Origin: Pseudomonas sp. ADAK13
GTDB lineage: Bacteria > Pseudomonadota > Gammaproteobacteria > Pseudomonadales > Pseudomonadaceae
Length of the DNA: 64,000 nt
Assembly (NCBI RefSeq): GCF_012935715.1
Contig: NZ_CP052860.1
Span: 5,394,001-5,458,000, forward strand
Direction: 5' to 3'
The notes beneath the pieces were generated by a model. It saw nothing but the letters and a program-made list of their open reading frames with translations. It searched no databases and was not told where the DNA came from. Positions 8,807-18,800 of the stretch are shown piece by piece; position 1 is the stretch's first letter; every line of letters begins with the position of its first letter. The position numbers were made by a program, and so were the translations under genes.

Positions 8807-11080
8807 ATGAACATCAACTTATTTTTTAAAAAACATCCGCTGACGGTGGCGCTGCAAGCACCTGCAATGGGTTTGCTCATGCTGGGGGCGTCAGTCGCTG
8901 AGGCCCGGAGCGGGTTGGTCGGGGGCGAAGAGCGCACTATTGGTCCAGGCTATATCATCGATAACTGGGTTCTTTCGGAAGACTCCCATTTGATCTCGAA
9001 TGGCGCGACGTTGCGCCAGTCCCAGGTAGTGGGCTCGCGGATGACATTGAACGAGGGAACACAAGCGCAAGACATCCAGGCTTCCTCCGGCTCGCAAATC
9101 AATCTGACCGGCGCAACGGTCGAAGCTCGGGCAAATGCTGCCTACGCGATGCACTTGACCAGCAGCAATGCCGATATTCGCGACAGTACGATCATCAACA
9201 GAAATGGCCTGGGTATCAGTGCAGGGCGTAACTTTCTGACGTCCGATGGCTCGACCATGAACATTGTCGGCAGCTCGGTCAGCGGCTCTACCCTCGGCGC
9301 GATTGCCTCGGCATTCAGCCAGTTGAATTTTACCAACTCCCAGGTTGTTGCTACCGACGATACGGGGACAGGCATCCTTCTGTTGGGGGCGGACGCCTCC
9401 GCGGTCAGCAGTCAAATCGTGGGAGGTGAGAACGGTGTACGACTGCACTACGAATCCTCCGACTTGAACACCAGCAGCCTGGTATTGAACGGCTCCAGTG
9501 TCGAGGGTAGAAACGGCGCTGCGTTGCTGGTGAGTGGAGACGCGGGTTCCAGCACTGACGCGGATATCCAGGTACGCAATGGGTCGAACTTGATTAGCGG
9601 CAACGGCAATATTCTGGAAGTGATGGGCGGCTCAACGGCCAACATGAACGTCGACCGCAGCTCCCTGGTGGGCGACGTGGTGGTCGAAGGCGGCAGCACC
9701 GCCAAGCTGCAACTCAACAACGGCTCCTGGCTGACCGGCCAGTTGAAGAACGTGGCCGAGCTGAGCGTCAACTCGGCGTCCCATTGGATGCTGGTGGCTG
9801 ACAGTGAGGTCGGCGACCTGATCATGGGCGGTGGTACCGTTAACTTTGGCGGCCCGGATGAGTTCTACCAACTGGATGTCAACAGCCTGTCGGGCGATGG
9901 CACCTTTGCCATGCACACCGACTTTTCCAACGGCCAGACCGATCTGCTGAACGTCAACGGCACCGCCACGGGTAATCACAGCCTGTTGCTGGCGGCGACG
10001 GGCTCGGACCTGGCCGCTGCCACTCCGATCATGGTGGTGCACACCGAAGGCGGTGATGCGCAGTTCTCCCTGGTGGGTGATACGGTGGATGTCGGGACCT
10101 ATTCCTATGGCCTGCAAAAGCAGGACACCGACTGGTACCTGGACCCTAGCCGCCGTGGCACCAGTAACAGCACCAAAGCGGTCCTTGGGTTGTTCAACAC
10201 TGCACCCACCGTGCTCTACGGCGAGATGTCCCTGCTGCGTACCCGTATGGGTGAAGTGCGTTTCAGCGACGGCCAGAGCAACGGTTTCTGGATGCGTGGT
10301 TACGGCAACAAGTATGAAGTGGCCGGCAAACGGGACGGGGGCGGCTACACCCAAAACCAGCGTGGCCTGACCCTCGGTGCCGATGCCCCCCTGTCCAGCG
10401 GTGACGGCCAGTGGATGGCCGGTGTCATGGCCGGTCACAGCACGTCCGACATCAGCCTCAATGCGTCTGGCAGCGGTAAGGTCAACAGCTACTACCTGGG
10501 GGGTTACGCCACGTGGCTCGACGACGAAAGCGGCCTGTACTTCGACGGTGTGGTCAAGCTCAACCGCCTGCACAACGACGTCAAGGTGACCATGAGCGAC
10601 GGCAAGCGCGCCAAGGGCAACTATGCGCAAAACGCCGTGGGCGCATCCGCGGAAGTCGGTCGGCATATCAAGCTCGATGACGGCTACTTTGTCGAGCCGT
10701 ACTCGCAACTGAGCGCCACCATCATCCAGGCGCAAAGCTATGAACTGGACAATGGCTTGCACGCCAAGGGCGACCGTTCCGCTTCGGTGGTCGGCAAGTT
10801 GGGTGTGACGGGCGGCAAGAACATCCAGCTGGAGAGCGGTGGGGTGCTGCAACCTTACCTGCGTACCGCGGTGGCACATGAGTTCAACCACAGCAACCAG
10901 GTGCGGGTGAACGGCCACAGTTTCAACAACGATGTGTTTGGTTCGCGCATCGAAGTGGCGGCGGGTGTGGCGATGTCGGTCTCGAAAAACGTCAAGCTGC
11001 ACGCGGATCTGGAACACGCCCAAGGCAAGAAGGTTGATCAGCCGTGGGGTGTCAACGTAGGGGTGCGTTACGATTTCTAA
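8807..11080 (+). CDS. Pertactin-type autotransporter (type Va secretion)
   Basis: Outer-membrane autotransporter of 757 residues. Residues 1-33 form a Sec signal peptide (KK near the N-terminus, hydrophobic core, cleavage likely after VAEA). Residues about 34-470 are a passenger of short Gly/Ser/Asn-rich repeats (GSSVSGSTLG, NGSSVEGRNG) typical of a right-handed beta helix, ending in a pertactin-like stable core. From about residue 490 to the end is the beta-barrel, closing with the aromatic C-terminal residue (VGVRYDF). No protease triad or RGD motif was noticed, so it is more likely an adhesin or surface structure than an enzyme. It stands alone between Ig-like repeat genes and has its own terminator. 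Confidence 0.9.
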   Translation: MNINLFFKKHPLTVALQAPAMGLLMLGASVAEARSGLVGGEERTIGPGYIIDNWVLSEDSHLISNGATLRQSQVVGSRMTLNEGTQAQDIQASSGSQINLTGATVEARANAAYAMHLTSSNADIRDSTIINRNGLGISAGRNFLTSDGSTMNIVGSSVSGSTLGAIASAFSQLNFTNSQVVATDDTGTGILLLGADASAVSSQIVGGENGVRLHYESSDLNTSSLVLNGSSVEGRNGAALLVSGDAGSSTDADIQVRNGSNLISGNGNILEVMGGSTANMNVDRSSLVGDVVVEGGSTAKLQLNNGSWLTGQLKNVAELSVNSASHWMLVADSEVGDLIMGGGTVNFGGPDEFYQLDVNSLSGDGTFAMHTDFSNGQTDLLNVNGTATGNHSLLLAATGSDLAAATPIMVVHTEGGDAQFSLVGDTVDVGTYSYGLQKQDTDWYLDPSRRGTSNSTKAVLGLFNTAPTVLYGEMSLLRTRMGEVRFSDGQSNGFWMRGYGNKYEVAGKRDGGGYTQNQRGLTLGADAPLSSGDGQWMAGVMAGHSTSDISLNASGSGKVNSYYLGGYATWLDDESGLYFDGVVKLNRLHNDVKVTMSDGKRAKGNYAQNAVGASAEVGRHIKLDDGYFVEPYSQLSATIIQAQSYELDNGLHAKGDRSASVVGKLGVTGGKNIQLESGGVLQPYLRTAVAHEFNHSNQVRVNGHSFNNDVFGSRIEVAAGVAMSVSKNVKLHADLEHAQGKKVDQPWGVNVGVRYDF

Positions 11081-11099
11081 GGCACTGGTTCATTAAAAT

Positions 11100-11123
11100 G
11101 GGAAGCTTCAGCTTCCCTTTTTT
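11100..11123 (+). terminator. Rho-independent terminator of the autotransporter
   Basis: Stem GGGAAGC / GCTTCCC with loop TTCA, followed directly by six T. It lies 19 bp after the stop codon at 11080. Confidence 0.92.
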
Positions 11124-11129
11124 CGCCAT

Positions 11130-11166
11130 AAAAAAGGCAGATTCATCAATGCGATGAACCTGCCTT
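11130..11166 (-). terminator. Rho-independent terminator of the 1491-aa gene
   Basis: Read on the minus strand: a 12-base-pair stem GGCAGGTTCATC / GATGAATCTGCC with one G-T pair and a five-base loop, then six T (A-run at 11130-11135 on the plus strand). It lies 23 bp after the stop of the minus-strand gene, back to back with the autotransporter terminator. Confidence 0.88.
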
Positions 11167-11189
11167 GTGTTTACCCTAACTCACGACAG

Positions 11190-14100
11190 TCAAGGCTGAA
11201 GGCAAAATGCCGAATAGGCATATGATCTCAACCGGCACCAGACCCGCGCCGAGTCGCGGCCGTAATACATGATGCCTTCTGGTAGAAAACCTCCACAACC
11301 GCCCTCCAGGCAGCACCAGTAACCATACTGATTGAGCGGGAAGCTTTGAACCGTCCCGTAGACGGTTGACATGTGGCTGAGCGCGCTCGCTCCCATGGCT
11401 ATCGCGCCCGGCAGGGAGTTGCGCCAGGCGATTGCGCCGTTGTAGTCAGACTCGGCGTTTCTCACCCGCAAGTGCCACACGTTACTCACGCTGACGTTGT
11501 AGGACACCGTACTGCCCAGGTTGTCTCGAACATCAATTGTGGTGCTGCCATTGCGGTTCCCCGTGACTTTCCCGGCTTGGGTCACCGACGCAATACCCGA
11601 GTTTCTTGAACTGTAGGTATAAGGCAGCACACCGCCGGTGGGTGTGCGCGTTTGTGCATTGCCGGGATAGTCTTGAGCATTCCTGACCCAGCCTTGTGCC
11701 ACGATGGCATAGCCATTGAGGTGCATGTTGGTTTGGTCGATGGTCAACGGCGGTGTCGCCGCACCCACGGTAAAGGTCCGTGTATTCGACTCCACATTGG
11801 CATACAGCGCTTTGACGTGAACCGAGTAGGTTCGTGTGGTCAAGCCACTCATCACGTAGCTCCAGTCTCCGCCGGGGCTTACGGTCAATGGTCCGCTTAT
11901 GGGTGCACCGCCTTCCCACAACCGCACCTGCAAACCAGGCGTCGCCTTGCCGCTGACGGTGACGGAGGTGTTGGTGGTGGTGCCCTGATGCGGGACTTCG
12001 CCCCTGGAGTCACGGACGGTGATGGTAGGCGTCACCACGGACAGATTGTTGAAACGCCACAGGTTGGAAGTCGGCCGCGGGTTACCTTGGCGCCCCCGTG
12101 CCGTATAGCGACGCTCTCCCAGCGCAACCCCCGTCACCACCACAGACCAGGGTGATTGACCGGCAGGCACGCTGGTGATCAGTAAGTCGCCGTCATAGAT
12201 ATCGAACGGACTCTGAGGGACGGGACTGGCGGTGCCGGTGAGCGTCACGGTGCTCGTTGCTGCGGACCCACCGTTGGCAATGAGGTTGCCGACGGCATCC
12301 GCCGCACCCGTAATGGCGAGCGCCAACACGGTATTGCGCACGGTATAAAGGGTAACCGGGGCGCTGATTGCTTGAGCCTCGGTGGCGTGGGTGACATACC
12401 CCACTTTGAATTGAATCGAAATCTGCTCGCCATTCGGGCAAGTAGCCAGCCAGTCCAGAGGGGCGGGAATACTGACCCCGGCTGCCGCGTTGTGGGGGTG
12501 AGCAGCCCATATCACCAACGTAGCGGGGCTGGCCCCTGGACAATGGAGCGTCAGCCAGAGGTTCATTCCGGTATACACATAGGGCCATTGCGCCACCGTC
12601 AGCAGTGCCGACCCCGGCAGGGTAGGTACATCCAGGATCGAGGTGTGCGGCACATTGTGGATCAACGGACGAGGCAAAGAGGTGATCGTGCCGACCCTGA
12701 CTGTCTGCACATGGGAGGGTGTGGCGCCTGGAATACCGGTGCGCACGACGGAGTAACTCAGTTGGATGGTGCTGTTGATACTGAGGGCCATGATCTTGTT
12801 GTCGATGGGGAACACCCGGGTTCCCGTGGCCAGGCCACTCAACGTGATGCGATGCACCGTAGCGTCCTGATAGACCCACTTCAAGGTGATCAGGTCGTCG
12901 CTGCGCATATCGTCATAGCGCACCGTGACTCTCACGTTATTTTCGACCGCCAGCGGTTCGACCGTTACGTTCGGGCCCGTGCCCGAGGCGCCCTGGAGCA
13001 CTGGGTGCGGCAAGATACTGGGCAGTGTCTGAATATAGTAATGGCGCTCCCTGAACATCAGGGCCTCGGACTTGAATTGGCCGCGATCAAAACTGACCCA
13101 GAATCGAGTGGTCAACTGCGAACCGTCCCTTAGCCGGCGCAGTTCATTGACCGGCGTAGGAGGGCTGACGCCTTGGGTTTCACCTGCTGCGGTGACGAGC
13201 TCTGCACTATAGGTTTGTTCATAATAGCGCCGACCATCGGCATATTCGCCTTCGTAGTCCATCCACATCCGCTGGTCCCTTTGGCTGAAGTCCCAGCGGT
13301 CGATGACCGTACGCTCGTTGCCCGCCAGGCGGAATGTTTCGAGTATCGGGTTGTCGCCCACGCCCTCGATGGTGGGAGTGGGTGTATCAATGAGAGGTAG
13401 CAGATGCAGGACGAGGGGCTGCGACGGTATTTCCCGGGTGCGCCGCAGCAGGAAATACTGCACCGTGATATTCCGGCCAGCCGGATGAATATTGGCTCCG
13501 ATCACCTCGGGCGGTACCCGGAACTCGACACGCATGTCGGCACTCCCGTCTTTGGTCTCGCTGTGGCTGCCAATAAACGCCAGGCCATTCCATTCGGCAC
13601 GAATCCGGTCAGTGGGGAGCATTTGCGGGAAGTACACGACAATGGTCGCGCCCGCTGTCACGCGTTCCGGCATCAGTTGGTCAAGGTCCGGGTCGGCTTC
13701 ACGCACGGTGGGTGGCAGCAGGTCGCCCAGGGGCCGGCCGACGGTGACCACCAGCACTTCAGAACGCAGTGGCTCGGCGCCAGGCCTGACGAGTGAGTAG
13801 CTCAGGCGGATCTCGTGATCCAGGTTGGCGTCGACATAGGACTTGTCCACCGTGAAGGCAACCGCGGCGCCTGCTGAAGCCTCATTCAACAGAATGCTGC
13901 CCCCGGTAGAACTCTCGGGGCCGCCAGCGCTGCCCTGCCATCGCCACACAAGCGTGTCCCCGGGGAGCGTGTTGACATACGGCAGGGTGACAATCGCCTG
14001 GCCAATTACATCATTGGGGTCAAGGTTGTCATCGAGGTCGACGCCTTGCATCAACGGCCGTGGCATGATCTCCACACGATCACCGAACTGCACAAACAGG

Positions 14101-15665
14101 TCTTCAGAGTCGCGAATCGTCAACGCATCGATCTCCGTCGGCCCGATCCTGCCGTCGTCCACCCGATAAAATACCCGGACATGGCCGAGGCCGACAAAGC
14201 GTTGGAACTCACTGTTGGGCACAATCCGAAACCGCGTAGGGGGCGGTGGCGCGCCGGCCAGCAGGGTCTGCTCATAAAACTCTACGCCGCCACCGGGTCG
14301 TATGGCCTCCATGCGCAGGGTCACGGGGAAGTTGGGGCTATAGGGCGTGTACTCCGGGAAGTCCACGGTAATGTAGGGGGCCGCCGGGTCGATCAAACCG
14401 ACCTCGGCCTCCCTGATCGTCACGGCCGGCATATTCGCCTGGGTACCAAAGACCGTGACCGTCAACCCACGGGAGGTACCCAGGACGGTGCCCAGCGGGA
14501 ATTGCACCTCATAGGTGATCAGCATCGAGCCATTGATCAGCTGTTTGATGATGTCATTGCGCACGACGGTAAACGCCGAGCGGTTGAGCACTGCCGGGAA
14601 CGGCGGCAGTGTTTCCACCAGCGGTGAGCCGTCGAACTGGATGGCGTTCAGCGTTGCGACGATTTGGGCGCCTGCGGGAGTGCGGGTGCCGTTGGGCAGC
14701 ACAGACGGTACTACCACCTCGAGTTCAAATATTTTCTCCCCTTGAGTATCGAAATTGACGTCAGTCGTGTCGACGCGTTCTACGAGGAAGTAGGGCCGTT
14801 CCAACAGGGTGGTGTCCAGATCGGCTTTCAGGTGAGAGGTTTGCGACCACTGCCGAATTTTTCCGGAAACGTTGTCCACTTCGTCGTAGGCCCGAAAGCG
14901 GATCGCGATCAGTCCGCTGCCGGCGCGCTCAATGATCCTTTCCGATACGAATACCTCAATGGGGGTTCGCCCCTCGGCCTGGTCTGCGTCAATCTGAAGC
15001 AGGACCGTCTGGTTGCCGTACTCCAGCTCGAGGGTGTCGCGCACGCGGATGTTGGGGTAGCGGTCAATGGGGAACAGCAAGCCCGAACTCGCCCGGTCGG
15101 GCTCCAGTACCGCGTCCGGGCCCTGCAGATCAGGTGGCAAGTGCAGTTTCAATTCGGAATGGTAAGGCAGTCCTGGGTCTGTATCGTCCCCACCGGGGCG
15201 CGTGTCTTTGATGAAGAATGTTTGCTCCACCGAAGTGCTTTCAGCGCCGCCCAATGCTCTGACTACACGTCCGAAGCAGGGAAAAACGAAACCGGTGGGC
15301 ACCTCCTCATACGGAATTGCCAATTGGTAGCGCACCTGTGTTTCCTGGCCCGGGCGAATTTGGTCCTCGGCCTTGGGAAACCGTGTATCGCCCATGTAGT
15401 ACTCAAACACATCATCCACATTGAGGTTAATCCATCGTTCAAAATTGATGATCAACCCATTTTCGATATGGGCGATGTTCAATCCCCGGTCCGCCCCCAC
15501 GACAGACAGGATTGCACGGCTCGCATAGGGCGGCGGTGTAAGATCTACTGCCGTGGTCCCATTCGCGTCGGTGTTGGTGGAGGGCGGTAAAACGCTCAGG
15601 GAGGCGTCGGCGGGCGGACGTTCAGGCCGGTCGCTGCTGTCGTGATCAATGGGAGAGCTGGACAT
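11190..15665 (-). CDS. Large Ig-like repeat protein with BIg2-like and Cys-rich C-terminal domains (1491 aa)
   Basis: Unrecognised large protein without signal peptide. The open frame extends upstream, but the ATG at 15665 is chosen: it gives MSSSPIDHD, matching the MSSSPADRD start of the paralogue at 19614, and AAGGAG lies just upstream. Residues 1 to about 1110 are tandem Ig-like units, largely collinear with the paralogue (for example YYMGDTRFPKAED, FIKDTRPGG, TLLAGAPPPPTRFRIV, SGTGPNVTVEPLA). After a shared PVTLYTV segment the two diverge. Here two further Ig-like repeats follow, then a BIg2-like domain (SRNSGIASVTQAGKVTG) and a last 100 residues with six Cys ending in CLQP, faintly like intimin/invasin lectin-like tips. 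Function unknown; an adhesin-like architecture is suggested. Confidence 0.8.
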   Translation of the reverse strand: MSSSPIDHDSSDRPERPPADASLSVLPPSTNTDANGTTAVDLTPPPYASRAILSVVGADRGLNIAHIENGLIINFERWINLNVDDVFEYYMGDTRFPKAEDQIRPGQETQVRYQLAIPYEEVPTGFVFPCFGRVVRALGGAESTSVEQTFFIKDTRPGGDDTDPGLPYHSELKLHLPPDLQGPDAVLEPDRASSGLLFPIDRYPNIRVRDTLELEYGNQTVLLQIDADQAEGRTPIEVFVSERIIERAGSGLIAIRFRAYDEVDNVSGKIRQWSQTSHLKADLDTTLLERPYFLVERVDTTDVNFDTQGEKIFELEVVVPSVLPNGTRTPAGAQIVATLNAIQFDGSPLVETLPPFPAVLNRSAFTVVRNDIIKQLINGSMLITYEVQFPLGTVLGTSRGLTVTVFGTQANMPAVTIREAEVGLIDPAAPYITVDFPEYTPYSPNFPVTLRMEAIRPGGGVEFYEQTLLAGAPPPPTRFRIVPNSEFQRFVGLGHVRVFYRVDDGRIGPTEIDALTIRDSEDLFVQFGDRVEIMPRPLMQGVDLDDNLDPNDVIGQAIVTLPYVNTLPGDTLVWRWQGSAGGPESSTGGSILLNEASAGAAVAFTVDKSYVDANLDHEIRLSYSLVRPGAEPLRSEVLVVTVGRPLGDLLPPTVREADPDLDQLMPERVTAGATIVVYFPQMLPTDRIRAEWNGLAFIGSHSETKDGSADMRVEFRVPPEVIGANIHPAGRNITVQYFLLRRTREIPSQPLVLHLLPLIDTPTPTIEGVGDNPILETFRLAGNERTVIDRWDFSQRDQRMWMDYEGEYADGRRYYEQTYSAELVTAAGETQGVSPPTPVNELRRLRDGSQLTTRFWVSFDRGQFKSEALMFRERHYYIQTLPSILPHPVLQGASGTGPNVTVEPLAVENNVRVTVRYDDMRSDDLITLKWVYQDATVHRITLSGLATGTRVFPIDNKIMALSINSTIQLSYSVVRTGIPGATPSHVQTVRVGTITSLPRPLIHNVPHTSILDVPTLPGSALLTVAQWPYVYTGMNLWLTLHCPGASPATLVIWAAHPHNAAAGVSIPAPLDWLATCPNGEQISIQFKVGYVTHATEAQAISAPVTLYTVRNTVLALAITGAADAVGNLIANGGSAATSTVTLTGTASPVPQSPFDIYDGDLLITSVPAGQSPWSVVVTGVALGERRYTARGRQGNPRPTSNLWRFNNLSVVTPTITVRDSRGEVPHQGTTTNTSVTVSGKATPGLQVRLWEGGAPISGPLTVSPGGDWSYVMSGLTTRTYSVHVKALYANVESNTRTFTVGAATPPLTIDQTNMHLNGYAIVAQGWVRNAQDYPGNAQTRTPTGGVLPYTYSSRNSGIASVTQAGKVTGNRNGSTTIDVRDNLGSTVSYNVSVSNVWHLRVRNAESDYNGAIAWRNSLPGAIAMGASALSHMSTVYGTVQSFPLNQYGYWCCLEGGCGGFLPEGIMYYGRDSARVWCRLRSYAYSAFCLQP

Positions 15666-15717
15666 GGAGGTTCTCCTTGCAGAAAGGGCGCGCGCCGATG
15701 CGAAAGCACGCGAGGCA

Positions 15718-15783
15718 AGGAAAATCAAACACCCGGAGGAAACCGGCGGATAGCTGTGAGAAATGACAGTGCCGACGAGTGGT
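15718..15783 (-). promoter_or_regulatory. 66-bp conserved leader before the 1491-aa gene
   Basis: Differs from 19665-19730 at only two positions and lies 52 bp before the start codon; the other copy lies 50 bp before its start. The bases between leader and Shine-Dalgarno are far less conserved. This fits a shared promoter or regulator-binding region. It is part of the 214-bp gap between the two large genes, in which nothing else was recognised. Confidence 0.6.
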
Positions 15784-15879
15784 TGGTATCAGGTACAGGG
15801 AACCTGAAAAGAGGGACAGTCTATTGCTAAATAGAACTGCCCCTTCTGCCGGTTCTTGGTTGCCGATCTTTCAACACCT

Positions 15880-18800
15880 CTACGTTGTGCTTATTTTTAT
15901 ATCGTTAAGACCCAAGGTGACGGTATATCCGGGAATGTGCGCGGAAAACGTAATTGAGAAACTTCTGGTGTCTTTTCGGCTAAAGGCGACACTGATTTTT
16001 TGCATCCAGGCACCAGTGTCAGGTAACGGTATGTCAATGTCGTACGGTGATTCAGGACCCGCTCGCAGATTCGCAGGCCCATTGGTGAGAAATTCGATGG
16101 CGAGTTCGTACTGTCCTGGAGGTAGCTGAGAAGTCGAGAAGGTTTTAGATACTGTTAGACCTCTTTCGCGGTTCGATTTAAGCTCCCAGAATAGACCTCC
16201 GTTATAAGAACGATAACCAGGGAGGACGGCGTTTGTCTGGACCCAGCCATTCGAGGTTCGATCATCGAAGTTGGTGTGCTCTACAATCACGATTTGCTTC
16301 ATCACGGTATACCGCGTCACCGGAAAACTCACCGCCTGCGCCTCGGTGCTGTTATTGGCATACCCCACTTTGAACTCGATCGACAACTGCGCCCCGTTCG
16401 GGCAGGTTTTCAGCCAGTTCAGCCAGGCTTGCGGCAGTGCCACGTCAAGCCCTGACGTCGAGTTATGGGGCTGAGCGGCCCAGGCGACATAAGTCGCCGG
16501 CGAAGCCCCAGGACACTGGAATGTCATCCAGAGCTTCATCCCCGAATACTGCAACTTCCAGGGTGCAACGGTCAGCCGACTGGCCGTTGTCAGGCCGCTG
16601 ATATCCAGCGTCCCGTTGTTGGCCACGTTGTTGATCCGCGGATTATCCAAGCTCGCGGCAGAAATCGTGTTGACCCGTACCGTCTGCGTCGCAGAAGGAA
16701 CAGGGTCAGTCACCCCGACGCGCACCACCGAGTAATTCAACAGCACCGTGCTGTTGACACTGCGGGCCAGTACCGTATTGCCGATGGTGAACACCCGCGT
16801 GCCGCTGTCATTGCCATTCAGCTCGGCGCTGTACACGTTGGCATCCGCATAGATCCAGCGCAGGGTGATCTTGTCGGTGCTGCGCATGCCGTCGTATTTC
16901 ACGCTCACCTGGGCCGTATTTTCGAGCGCCAGGGGCTCCACCGTCACGCTCGGCCCGGTGCCCGAAGCGCCGCCGATAAACGGATGGGGCAGCGAGCTGG
17001 GAAACGCCTGGATGACGTAGTGACGCTCCCGGAACAGCACCGCGTTGGCCTTGTTGGTGCTGCGCTCAAAGCTGACCCAGGCCCTGATCCACAAGTCGGA
17101 ACCGTCCCTGAGCCTGCGCAGATTAACCACCGGCGTCGGTGCCAGGATGCCGTTGGTCTCGGCGCTGGCGTTCACCAGGTCGGCCGTGTAGGTCGACTCG
17201 ACGTAATTCCCGCCCGCCGCGAGTTGGCCGGAATATTCCAGCCAAATCCGTTGGGCGCGATGGATAAAGTGCCAGACGTTGATCGCCGTGCGTTCGTGGC
17301 CGACCAGCCGGGAGACGTCCAGCATCGACGTGCCGAACCCTTCGATGGTCGGAGTCGGCGTGGTGATCAGAGGCAGCAGGCGCACGGTCAGGATGCGTGA
17401 CGGGATCTCCTGGGTACCGCCCCGGATCAGGAAGTACTGCACGTTGATGTCCCGTCCGCCGGCGGCAATATTGACCCCGACCACTTCGGCCGGCACGGTG
17501 TACTCGACACTCTTGCGGGTGTTGCCGTCCTTGGTTTCACTCCAGGTGCCGATACCCGCAATGCCGCTCCAGGTGGCGCGGATGCGGTCGGTGGGGAGCA
17601 TCTGCGGGAAGCTCACGACGAGGGTTGCGCCGGCCGTCACCGCTTCGGGTGTCAATTGGTCAGGCGAGCGAGAGGCTTCTTTTATTTCGGGCCGGATCAG
17701 GTCACCCAGCGATGCCCCCACGGTGATGACCCGCACCTCGGAGCGCAGGGGTTCGGCGCCTGCCCGTTCCCGGGAATAGCTCAGGCGCATCTCGCCATCG
17801 CGGTTGGCGTCGATAAAGGCCTTGTCCACCGGGAATGACACGGGACTGCCTGCGGTGCTGGGATTGAGTTCGATGCTGCCCCCCGTGGAGCCGCCGACGG
17901 CACTGCCCAACAAGCGCCAGACAAGGACGTCGCCGTCCCGTGTGCCGGTATCGGGCAGGGTGACAATCACCTGGCCGATCACCGTGTCGGGGTCAAGGTT
18001 GTCGAGCAGGTCAAGCCCGCTCATATCGGGTTTGGGCAGCGTGGCCACCCGCGGACCAAATTGCACCAGCAGGTCGTCGGAGCGGCGGCCCGGCGGGCTG
18101 ACCACGCCGTCCTCCACCAGGTAAAACACCCGAACATCGCCTAAGCCGACAAAGCGTTGGAAGTCGCTGTTGTTCACAATCCGAAAACGTGTCGGTGGTG
18201 GTGGAGCGCCCGCCAGCAGGGTTTGTTCATAGACTTCCACGCTGCCGCCGGGCCGCGTGGCCTCCATGCGCAGGGTCACGGGATAGTCTTCGCCGTAAGG
18301 GATGTACGCCGGAAAGTCCACGGTAATGTAGGGCCGGGCGGGGTCGACCAAGCCGCTTTCCGCCTCGCGGATGTCCACTGCCGGCATGCTGGATTCGGTA
18401 CCAAATACGGTGACCGTCAACCGGCGTGAGGTGCCCAGGAAGTCGCCTGCCGCCGTACGCAGTTCATAGCTGATTTGCAGCGTGCCGTTGATCAGTTGTT
18501 TGATAAAGTCTTTGTTCACGTCGGTAAACGCGGAGCGACCCAGCCGGGCCGCGAAGGGTGGCAGCGCCTCTACCAACCTCGAACCGTCAACCCGAATGCC
18601 GCTCAACGTTACGTGAATCTGAGTGCCTGCGGGGGTCGTGGTGCCATTGGGAAGCCGGGTGGGCACAGTCACTTCCACCTCGAACGGGCCCGCGCTCTGG
18701 GTGTCGAAATTGACGTCGGTGATGTCCGCGCCATCCAGCAGAAAATACGGACGCTCCAGCAGGTTGGGGTCCAGGTCGGTTTCCAGATGCACGGCTTGGG

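Noticed and set aside
9632..11023. 463-codon frame opposite the autotransporter barrel
   Set aside because: Antisense of a clear beta-barrel; His/Val-rich, no motif.
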